Assembly (NCBI GenBank): GCA_009767595.1
Contig: VSDK01011118.1
Span: 939,386-1,003,385 of the forward strand
Reading direction: 5' to 3'
DNA length: 64,000 nt
Origin: Symbiodinium kawagutii
Taxonomy: Eukaryota; Sar; Dinophyceae; Suessiales; Symbiodiniaceae
The notes below the pieces were generated by a model. That model was given only the letters and a program-made list of their open reading frames with translations, did no database searches and was not told the origin of the DNA. Within the stretch, counting starts at the first letter, position 1, and the number at the start of each line of letters is the position of its first letter. Made by a program: the position numbers and the translations under genes. Below are positions 55,598 through 64,000 of this stretch, in pieces.

Positions 55598-56589
55598 AAT
55601 ATTGGTGGTTCTGGTTCCATGGTTAGGTGCTTAATTATGGGCAATGGTATGCCATGGTTACATTGGTTGTTGTAGTAGTTGTTGTGGTGAATAATGGTTG
55701 GTGATGATCATGGCTGTGGGACTGTTGGGTGGGCTTCTGGATGATCATCACTGAAACATCCTGGTTTTGATCATGTGAAAAGCCAGGGGCCATGAAGCCG
55801 CAGTTTTTGAACAAATGCGTGTAGACCTACATGCACTACACCAAAACAAATCTTTACATGCGGTGCGAGGGTCAAAGTAGTATTGATCCAGTGGATATCA
55901 GCTACTGTCGGGGTATCGCTCCTCACGGCCCTGTATCAGCATGTATCGACTGTGGGATCTCATGGACCTTGAAACTCGAGCTCTAGGCATTCCATCTGCA
56001 AGTGAACAGCCTGGCAAAATCCCATGTGTCCTGCTCGATTCCCCACACCAATGCCCCGAGTCAGTCAAAGGGTTTTGACAACTGATGCCGAGTCAAGTTG
56101 AAACCTGTGCATGCACACGATCTTGTGAACACCGGTGACCTACCCAAAGTGCAAAGTCAGCCGAACAATCGCAATTCGATCCCGGCTTCAGTTAATGAAA
56201 CATCAATTTTAACGGAGCACCCAGGTAGCAGCAAGTTGATACACTATAGCTAGGGCCAACCATGCGCCACTATGTAGTTTAATCATGTTTAATCAAAGAG
56301 GTGTCCCTCATTCCAAGTAAGTGCCACTCTGAGTTGGAAACAAAACAACAATCATGTTGCTTAATGCTGGGCACTAAACTCCACGTACCACGAAACATTC
56401 ACAAAGTACTGCGCTGCATTTTTGAGTTACTATGAGCATCAAAATCAATGTCCATAGTGGTTAGTCCATTGGTCATAAACGCCATTCATCACCATTGAAA
56501 ATGTTCAGTAACTTGGTCATTGTAGCTTACAACTTAATTAACAACAGTACAGCAATGGTTGATCAACCATTGTTCAATACCACAAGGTG
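55598..56589. other. No gene recognised
   Basis: Mixed unique sequence and GGTTGTTG words; short frames only. Confidence 0.45.
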
Positions 56590-56705
56590 GCTGTGGGTCA
56601 AAACCCTGTACCCCTGGTTCCCCTATGATTGACCATTGTTTTCCTATTATTGCTTGGTGATTATCCCCCATTAGTTGGTTGGTTAAAGTCTTGACCCATA
56701 GCCAT
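56590..56705 (+). mobile_element. MITE-C copy
   Basis: GGCTGTGGGTCAAAACCC start, TTGACCCATAGCCAT end. It forms an inverted pair with the copy at 56857. Confidence 0.8.
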
Positions 56706-56856
56706 GTCTTTATAAAGCATTCTTGTAGGATGGAACCGCCGCCACGCACAGCAGTTCTTCGACCAAAGGGCTGGGCATCCACAATCGCAGTCAGAATGTA
56801 CTGCACCTCCGATGGCCACAATGGAAGGAAAGCTGTGTCTGCATGGGTCAACACAT

Positions 56857-56974
56857 GGCCATGGGTCAATATTAACCAACCAACAATGGGGGTTAATAAA
56901 ATAACTCACAATAATAAGGAAAACAATGGTTCATGATAGGGGAACCAGGGTACGGGGTTTTGACCCACAGCCAC
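56857..56974 (-). mobile_element. MITE-C copy, inverted relative to the previous one
   Basis: GGCCATGGGTCAATATTAACC at the left and GGTTTTGACCCACAGCCAC at the right. The 151 bases between the copies are GC-rich unique sequence. Confidence 0.8.
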
Positions 56975-58005
56975 ATGACCAATCAACCAACAGTGGGGGA
57001 ACGACATAGAAATGATATGAAATGATCATCTGTTGTGCTTGGCCGGCCGTGTGCCTGGTGATTTGGACTGTAAGAACCCATGTCACGGCATGATTTCTTC
57101 CATTGACTGGTGTATCGTTGATAATGGTTCATGTTTATAGATGGTATTCCTGCTTGTCCTTCAACATTGCTAACATGTTAACTTATACATAGTAGATAAT
57201 GCAACCATTTCAAGCCCGATATGGCAGGTTTGGATGGGTTCAATACAAATTCTCGATCAGTGTGAACAAACGTCCCCAAACATCACACACCGCTTCTGGA
57301 TTGATCCAACCACTGATGTGCCTCTGACAACAAAAACTGATCATCCGGAATCTGCCTCAATCACTTCCACTTATCATTTGCGCACCTGAGGAGAAAACCA
57401 GCCCAGTCACGAACCTAGGGCCACCAAGCTTCACCCTACCTTCGGCAACTGGGGCACCTATGGCACCTGGGAGCTACTTGAACGTTGAACTTCCCCGCCG
57501 CCTGGGGATTCTTCATCTCCTCCTGGTCAACAATGCCGCCTGAGCACGGCCGTGGCAACGGTAAAGGAATCAGCTGGTCGGACTTGTGTCTCATCACCCA
57601 CGCAAGCACCACCAACCCTTAAGACATTGATAGCAGTTCCGCTGGGTCCAGATTTTTTCGCTGGTTAGATGCGAAAAAAACAGCAGTGGCACCGATCAAC
57701 CGATATGGCGGGCCCTGCCCTGGCTCCAAGGTCTTCTACCCATCCAGGCTGGTTCCAGGTGTGTCGCCAGGTGTCGAGCCGGAGGATCCCCATGATTGGA
57801 CGGCCAGCTGGCCCGGGCTGCCGCACAATCTGCGAAGATCTCCAGAGGATTCGTCCTGACAGCGGCCGGTGGCTCTGGCTGCGGTGGCTGTGGTCACTGT
57901 GGTGGTGGAAAACCCCTTGCACTGCCTGGTGAATGTAGCGATGAGGGTACTCACGCTAAGACTACAGCCCGGTGGGGAACAGAATATTGTTATGTAATTA
58001 AGTAC

Positions 58006-58106
58006 CTGCCAAATCTCGACGTTTGGCGTTGACCCATCGACAAAAGCCTTCACCACCCGCGCCTGTAGCGTTGTTCGAAGTAGACGTAGCCCAACTGGAA
58101 GGCAGC
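58006..58106 (-). CDS. Candidate exon region, frame ambiguous
   Basis: Minus-strand acceptor TGGTTAG|G opens AAFQLGYVYFEQRYRRGW, which ends at a stop; a second AG|G inside (GTGAAG|G) opens AFVDGSTPNVEIWQ, with donor GGCAG|GTACTT. Both cannot be used together because only 15 bases separate them. A real exon is likely, but its bounds are not settled. Confidence 0.38.
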
Positions 58107-58651
58107 CTAACCATTGGCTGCGCTGTGGTGCTTGGTGTGGAGCAAATGGGTCAGGTATACTATACCTGCATCTTCTCTTGATGCCCTTAAAGCCCTTGGA
58201 GCCATGGCTCTGTTTGCCTGGAAGAACCTAGACATCATGGCCTGGTAAGGTGTGGAAGTGCGTCTATGTTTGGGAAAACTGCAGAAACCTACAAAATTCC
58301 TGTAAGATCATGGGAAAGGCGGCAGGAACGCATCAGTATTCACACTCCGTCACTGAGACAAGCAAGCTGATGCCCCAGAATCCCTCAAGCCAATGAAACA
58401 TCCCACAGCTGGTACACAAAAGGCGAGGATGTTCCCTCCTGCGTTGCAGCTGTTCCCCCGAAATCATAGGGTGAACAACCCATCCAACCAGCTAATGACC
58501 CTACCAACCGCCCACCCTAATGTTAACCCATGATTGATCAACCCTAGGTTTTTATTGAAATTTTTGGGGGTGCCATTTTAACGGAAAGCCAAGGCGAACT
58601 TGGGGGATACCCCCTCCCAAGGTACCCGCAGGACCACTATGGAGCCCCCAC

Positions 58652-58723
58652 CAGGACGATCTGCGACGCCGTGGAGTTTTGGATCACGGGACTCAGCTGC
58701 CGCTCCACGGCATCCAAGACCAC
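58652..58723 (-). CDS. Candidate exon, unknown protein
   Basis: Minus-strand acceptor TTCCGAG|G, exactly 24 codons containing VVLDAVERQLSPVIQNSTAS, donor CCTG|GTGGGG; phase 0 at both ends. Helix then strand character, low complexity absent. The acceptor lies 26 bases from the end of a MITE-A copy. Family unknown. Confidence 0.45.
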
Positions 58724-58748
58724 CTCGGAACGCTCCAAGCACCACAGT

Positions 58749-58978
58749 GGTGGTTGCTCAGGGCATAGGGGTGCGCCAACAAATGGCGGGTTTACGCTAC
58801 ATGTGTTGCTACTTGCTACAAACTAAATACATAAATGATGAATATAGAATAAGCAAATGATGGGTGAATTTACTATATGCATCTACTCAAAATGATTGGT
58901 TTATCACATGTTACTACTAGAAACAATGAATTAAAAGGATGAGAACTGGGGGTCCAAGTATGACTTGAGAAGCACCCA
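58749..58978 (-). mobile_element. MITE-A copy, enlarged or nested
   Basis: The left end GGTGGTTGCTCAGGGCATAG and right end GGTCCAAGTATGACTTGAGA are 230 bp apart; the interior has two TGGTTTATC/GGGTTTACG-like motifs, suggesting an insertion or a second copy inside. Confidence 0.55.
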
Positions 58979-59154
58979 CACTTGTTTTGCAGATTCTGCC
59001 AGTCAAAAACTGGCACCCCATGCTGTTCACATCCCGTTGGACGGTCGGCTTGGTGGGACGCCTGCGATTGCCTGTGCTTCCGCACTGCTCCCTCCCTGGT
59101 TCTGGGCTAAGAGACGCCGCCCAGCAAACCTTCCGTCCAGAACTGCTCAGCATC

Positions 59155-59194
59155 CTTGATGATGCGGCTCCAATCCAAGCATTGGCTCAAACAC
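59155..59194 (-). CDS. Candidate exon, unknown protein
   Basis: Minus-strand acceptor GCCGCTAAG|G, VFEPMLGLEPHHQ plus one base, then a GA donor (CAAG|GATGCT). Short; another frame across it reads QCLDWSRIIKDAEQFWTEG with no splice support. Confidence 0.28.
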
Positions 59195-59486
59195 CTTAGC
59201 GGCTGAAAAGCTGCACTGGAGCATGCTGTTGGAGTTTGATGAACGCTTTTTATCATTTTTGTCCATACAATCTGCTGGTCGGGCTTGGGAGTCAATCGTT
59301 GCTCCTCCAGTTGCTGCAGCCTTTTTGGGATCACATCTGCCTTGAGCGGGTGCTACGGATCACATCTGCCTTCGGCAGAGCACAACTGACAAGGCCATCA
59401 GAAACCACAAGGAGACTAAGTCAAATCCCTGCAGTTTCACGGGCAAACCTGCCCCCCCAGACCCAAAAATTACATGATTCTCACTG

Positions 59487-60764
59487 CTAAGCAGTGACAT
59501 TCTTGACTTCTTGCTTTAGACCCGATGGCCAATGGCCAACGTCTCTATCGAAAAAGAGCTCCCTGCACCGTGGCAATGGCTCACCAGCCGTCACAAACTG
59601 CACCGGACACCAGTGGTTGCTGACGGGCACCGCGAAAGTTCGAGCTTTCCTCGCTAGATTCATCTCCCTGGCCGTCTCCGGTAGCGTGTCCTGCTTTGCA
59701 GCTCGGACAATCTCCTTCTGCGAGGAAATCCACAGAGAGGCGGATGCCTTCCGCGTAGTCCACATGGCAGTGCAACAAGGAGCTAACATCGACCCTGCCC
59801 AGGATCCGAGCAAAACAGAGCCTGAAGACCACAAAGCACGAGGCCATGACAGTTGTGCTGCTTCCATCTCCCGATTCTGAAGTATCTTTCGCTCCAACGC
59901 GGCTCCATTCTCGGTGGCCCCCTCCAAAAGACTGCGCCCTCCTTGCATTTGTGGCTCCTTGTGCTTCAGAATCGCCGCCTCACACAGTCGCAGGCTCACA
60001 TATCCATGGTCCAAGGGTGGAACCCGCAAGCTCCGCACATCGAAGGCCAAAGTGCCATCATGGCCAGGTTTCACTCTGCAGGGGTCTGCTGGGCCAACGA
60101 AAGCCAAATCCACATCCAAGCAGCAGTGGCCGCGATAGCGTGCAGGAAGGTCCTTCAACAACGAGTTCTCATCTGAAGGTATGGCCATGGGCAAGTTTCT
60201 TTGTGACAAGGGACTCCCATTTGCCTTCGAAACCATGGGGCTCTCAGCCGGTGCAGGCTGGGTGTGTTTAGGCAGTTTGGGGCAGCTTTTGGGGAACGCC
60301 AACATCAAGTCGCGCTCCAACGCAGAAAGATCCTCCTGCCGTCTCACCTCCGACAGGCTGTCCACCAAGTCCACCTCATGCTTTTCTTGGCATTTCTGTT
60401 TGAGACTTTGCACATACTCTTCCAAATGAACCTGCCAGCTCTCAAATGAAGCGACGTCGATGGGAGGTTTGCGTTGGAACTGATGTAAGCGCAATCGGTG
60501 CGCTTGAAAGGAAGGCCCCAATGATGACATAGGAGGACAAACAGCTTCCCCTAGCAGGACAGGTCCTTGTTTGCCCAAGTTCTTCATGTCAGGTAGGTCA
60601 TGTGGCCACCAAAATACTTGAAAGAAAACGGTGGCCCAGGCATCCACTTGAACTCCCTGGCTTAATGGCTCAGTTTGTGGCAAGAACTCTCCCACCTGAA
60701 GATGCCTTTCCACACGCCGACCCTGGGCGTGGTCAGCGAACTGTTTGGGCAATGCAGTGGCCAT
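59487..60764 (-). CDS. Unknown protein, 425 codons, uninterrupted
   Basis: Starts at the ATG at 60764 (an in-frame TGA lies nine bases upstream) and ends at 59487. It is the longest complete frame in the window and far beyond chance length. The middle holds a charged helix-rich part (ESWQVHLEEYVQSLKQKCQ, LVDSLSEVRRQEDLSALERD), then a Gly/Pro-rich part with YRGHCCLDVDLAFVG, and a basic C-terminus. No signal peptide, membrane helix or known motif was recognised; cytosolic location is inferred. No leader relic was seen upstream, so whether it is a retrogene or the last exon of a longer gene is open. Within 59581-59847 another minus-strand frame is also protein-like, so an unseen intron or frameshift is possible. 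Confidence 0.6.
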   Translation of the reverse strand: MATALPKQFADHAQGRRVERHLQVGEFLPQTEPLSQGVQVDAWATVFFQVFWWPHDLPDMKNLGKQGPVLLGEAVCPPMSSLGPSFQAHRLRLHQFQRKPPIDVASFESWQVHLEEYVQSLKQKCQEKHEVDLVDSLSEVRRQEDLSALERDLMLAFPKSCPKLPKHTQPAPAESPMVSKANGSPLSQRNLPMAIPSDENSLLKDLPARYRGHCCLDVDLAFVGPADPCRVKPGHDGTLAFDVRSLRVPPLDHGYVSLRLCEAAILKHKEPQMQGGRSLLEGATENGAALERKILQNREMEAAQLSWPRALWSSGSVLLGSWAGSMLAPCCTAMWTTRKASASLWISSQKEIVRAAKQDTLPETAREMNLARKARTFAVPVSNHWCPVQFVTAGEPLPRCRELFFDRDVGHWPSGLKQEVKNVTA

Positions 60765-61180
60765 GGCAAGTCACTGGAGGCGAGGAGGTGCTGATGTCAC
60801 AGAATCTGTGGTGTGATGGCCCTACAGGGCTGCAAATGCGCCCACATTGGGACTCTCTACAGAAGTGGAGGGGTACTCCCAAACCATCGGAAAAGATGTG
60901 GTTGCTGGTTGGAGTGCGGAGAAGCCACCCCAAAAAAGCCAGATACACCATACTGGTTGCCAAAAACACAGCACTGGGAACACCAACGCTAGGGTAGCAT
61001 TGCTATGTAAGCCTCCCTGAGAAGCCAACATTACATTGCTGGCTGGAGAAATCCATGAAGATCCACCATAATGATTTACCCATTGATGGTGCCCATTGTT
61101 CATCGTGAGATTGCTGGAGCTGTAACTGTTGTCGATATCACCAGCGGATCAGCTTGGTGAGCCACTGCTCATAGTGAGAA

Positions 61181-61438
61181 TCATGCCCTCAAACTTGATC
61201 CAATGTTGCGAGGGAAACTTTCCCTAGAGATTCCCTGGCTGCCGATCACAAGACCGCACCTTTCTGCACCCTGAAAGTGGACAGGAAAAGCCACCAGGGA
61301 TCCAGCTGCCACACGTCGCAAAAGCCGTCCCATTTCCAACAGAACTCTCTCATGTCCCCAGGCGCTGCCAGGATAGAACGGTTGAGATACAAACATTCGG
61401 AGGAAGGCTTTTAGACTCCTTAACATTTGGAGTTTCAT
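61181..61438 (-). CDS. Protein-like frame upstream of the 425-codon gene
   Basis: 85 codons on the minus strand from the ATG at 61438. It contains ERVLLEMGRLLRRVAAGSLV and GAERCGLVIGSQG, with regular alternation of helix and strand and no repeats. It lies 417 bases upstream of the 425-codon frame in the same direction and could be an earlier exon of the same gene, but no AG|G or donor pair was found to join them. Confidence 0.38.
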   Translation of the reverse strand: MKLQMLRSLKAFLRMFVSQPFYPGSAWGHERVLLEMGRLLRRVAAGSLVAFPVHFQGAERCGLVIGSQGISRESFPRNIGSSLRA

Positions 61439-61558
61439 CCCGGCGAGTCATCCATGAAGTACTTTGAAATCCTGGCGAGAAGTGAGAGGATCCTCGTTAT
61501 CTGGGGCACCTCACAAGCACAAACTGAATGATCAAGTGGGGGAATCCCATGGAAGATA

Positions 61559-61688
61559 TGGCTGTGGGTCAGTTCACCCCGTACCCCTGGTTTCCCTATC
61601 ATTAACCATTGTCTCCCCTATAGTTTTGTTGGTGAACTTATCTCCCATGTACTATCGGTTGGTTATTAATATTGACCTATCGCCGTAT
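61559..61688 (+). mobile_element. MITE-C copy
   Basis: TATGGCTGTGGGTCAGTTCA start, ATATTGACCTATCGCCGTA end; interior AACCATTGTCTCCCCTATAG. Confidence 0.7.
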
Positions 61689-62956
61689 GTGAGCCGAGCT
61701 GATTATCTGATCTCCCGCAGGTCCCAAGATGGCCAAGGCACTTGGCCAGCACAGATTCCATGGTCTCCATCTCCTGGCTGCTCAGCTCCATGGCCATTAA
61801 TGGTTTCCAATGTGCAAGCATCTAACATCAAGTAGCACAACCTGGCTAATGATTGCTAATGATCAGCTGAATAATCATCATGAACACAACCATTATAAAA
61901 TGATTTTTGTGTCCGCTTTTGGTGGTTGAGGAGGAGGTGGAGAATCATCTTGCAAATGCTGGCCGGAAAATCCAGCATATCCCCTGACAGAAATATCTTA
62001 GGGGCTTGAGGCTTCAGACCCTACAACCAGCCTGGGAGAAACAACCCGGAACACTAGCATGGCCAAGGTGAAAATCAAAATCATCCAGAATTGGACCCCT
62101 GGACTATAAAATCAGCTCAAATCGTCAGATTCGCCCAAATATTTGCAGCTCAAGTCACGTCAACAAGACTGCCAGCCCTATAGGGCCACGCCAGGACTCC
62201 CCTCCCTGTGGTTCCCATGTCTCCATGCTGCCACGGCTGTCACGCCTCGTTCTGCAAATGGCTCAGCAATGACAAGACTCGTGGTTCGGTCTCGGGTGGC
62301 GAAGCCGAGTCTCCCTGGGACGTGGCAGCCTCCCTAGCTGAGCCTGACATGTAGAGGTAGGTGCGGGGTTGGGTGTATATATTGGCTGTAGACATTGGAT
62401 TGATGTCTAATGTTGGATGTTGATTAATAAACCCCCCTTCAACCACACTTGGGGGGATGATTAATAAACTCCCTCCTTAAAAGACCTTCCTGAGAAATGG
62501 TTGCTGCCTGCTTGCTTGCTTGCTTGGGAGGGACTGGGTCAGGGGGACTGTGTGGTGAGATGTGAGATTTCAAGATTAACAGTTGATGATGTCATTAAAA
62601 AAACATTCCCCCCAAAAAAACATTTCTTTAATCACTACCATTTTAAAAATAAAGTGGTCCAGAATAATTTTGGAAAAACTTTTCTTCAATCACCCCCCTA
62701 ATACTAATCACGGTGCAACATGAATGATTTAGTCTACTTAAATATTCTGGCTATTGATGTATTGGTGTATAATTGGATACTTCTCCAACCTATCCTGTAG
62801 CTGCAGATCAGGTGAATGCATCTGTGAGTGTAAAGATGTGTTTCTGTGGTCCATGGCCCTGCCTATGTGTACCAAAATCTGTACGTGCCGTCGGTCGCAA
62901 GGGGCAAGGTTCATGGCGAGATCCTCAACAGTCCAGCTTACCCATGGACACAATAA
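61689..62956. other. No firm gene
   Basis: Includes an A- and C-run stretch at 62590-62700 and two TTAATAAACCCCC-like words at 62422 and 62461. Short frames only. Confidence 0.4.
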
Positions 62957-63006
62957 CTGGTTCGTGGTTTCAACCCCTATAAAAAATAATATGCTTGTCA
63001 ACCAAG
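62957..63006 (+). mobile_element. MITE-B left-half fragment
   Basis: CTGGTTCGTGGTTTCAACCC, then CTATAAAAAATAATATG and GTCAACCAA; right half missing. Confidence 0.6.
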
Positions 63007-64000
63007 GCATCGCAGCTTGTTCATAGCATACCATACGGGATTGGAGACGTTGGAGACCAGTACCTGGTACGTATCACCACTATCACCACTCAGCCACAAG
63101 CGAGTCGCCCCCCAGCAGTTGGAGGGTGAACTCACTCACCCATTGTTACCGTAGCGCTTGTAGTCAGCCTGGTTAAGAACCAACGGCTACATATAGCTGC
63201 CGAAACGGGGCCCCACCTGAAGGATTTCAAGCATCAAAGTTGCAACGGTAAAATGGGCCGTACCAAGGATGGGCGAGGTATCATAAGACACTACCTGACA
63301 AGTGCTAAATAGAGGCTGACGATTCGACAACCTGAGGTTGTTCCAAGAGCCGGTCTGTGATCATGGAACACAAGTATATAGTGGTTGATCATGATCAAAC
63401 CTTTATATAAAGATATATAAAGTTGTGTGACTATGAAATGCCCAAGCTCCGGTACATTCTGGCTAATCTGTTGATGCATTTCCATGGTTGGACTCATTAA
63501 GATTCCCTTCTGGAAGGTTGAACGATCGAAGAGCCAGGTAGCATAATCCCTCCAAAGGAAGATAGAAAACAAACCAGCTTCCATCCAATCAGGAATCCAA
63601 CGATCCAACCAAGCTAGCCAAGCTTTACTGCTATGAACTATAGTCCCTGCATGTCCCTGCTCCCAACTTGCGCCATGTTCAAATCTTGGCAGCCTCAAAA
63701 GGTCGCATGAAGTGTCCGAACCTTGGAAAACGCGCCACTAGGCATTGCCAGGTGTCAATCAAAGTCACCGAACAATCAAGGGAACCAAACAACTCAAACC
63801 ATCAAACAATTCGTTTACCGATTTCACTTCATTCAACCAGCGCTTCATGGCGCGCAACCGAAAGAGACAATTCATCAAAACTGTGTTTGACTGCAATGCT
63901 GCATTAAAATGGGCGGTTCCATTTACTGCGGGCAGCTTGGCAGTTCCCCATTAAAGGAAAAGTAGCATGTATCCAAGCTTGCAGGCTTCAAAAGAAATTT
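63007..64000. other. No gene recognised
   Basis: Open frames of up to 135 codons on the minus strand (63291-63698) have no motif or splice support. Nothing assignable up to the right edge. Confidence 0.4.

Noticed and set aside
58632-58751. Plus-strand exon reading YGAPTRTICDAVEFW
   Set aside because: The minus-strand exon 58652-58723 has phase 0 at both ends and a more regular composition.
1-64000. tRNA, rRNA, snRNA or full-length spliced-leader gene
   Set aside because: No cloverleaf, rRNA core or complete leader with an Sm-like site was recognised by eye; a covariance-model scan was not possible.

Overview
The window looks like nuclear DNA of a dinoflagellate, most likely a Symbiodiniaceae-type genome. 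Four signs, read directly from the sequence, support this. (1) Twelve-base relics of the dinoflagellate spliced leader (CTTTGGCTCAAG, minus strand) lie just upstream of the two clearest genes. (2) Multi-exon genes have short exons, kilobase introns, donors that are GC or GA as often as GT, and acceptors that are always AG followed by G. (3) There is a retrotransposon Gag-like protein with CCCH fingers. (4) Most of the remaining DNA is decayed short repeats and small inverted-repeat elements.

Layout. 0-2.4 kb: minus-strand Gag-like frame of a copia-type element, running off the left edge. 2.5-17 kb: mostly repeats, with isolated exon-like islands, mainly on the minus strand. 17.0-20.6 kb and 27.8-33.6 kb: two paralogous thioredoxin/protein-disulfide-isomerase modules (B and A) on the minus strand. 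Each is split into five short exons that join in frame and keep the CGHC active site and the cis-proline loop. They are either two domains of one long gene or two tandem genes. 37.6-38.7 kb: a single-exon BspA-like (DUF285) repeat membrane protein on the minus strand, with a relic leader 54 bases before its ATG and a one-base frameshift. 39.2-40.0 kb: a 111-bp satellite, seven copies. 40-59 kb: repeats with more exon-like islands. 59.5-60.8 kb: an uninterrupted 425-codon frame of unknown function on the minus strand, with a second protein-like frame upstream.

Three families of roughly 80-130-bp inverted-repeat elements (called MITE-A, -B and -C here) are scattered throughout and often sit within 100 bp of exons. 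MITE-B has intact 4-bp target duplications at two copies, termini that carry GT and AG, and the same orientation at all eight copies found.

The two modules share exon order and most intron positions. That, the relic leaders and the intron-resident elements fit a genome shaped by mRNA retroposition and mobile-element-rich introns. No rRNA, tRNA or CRISPR array was recognised. Isolated islands given as candidate exons are inferences from splice-site pattern and frame and could be wrong in strand or extent.
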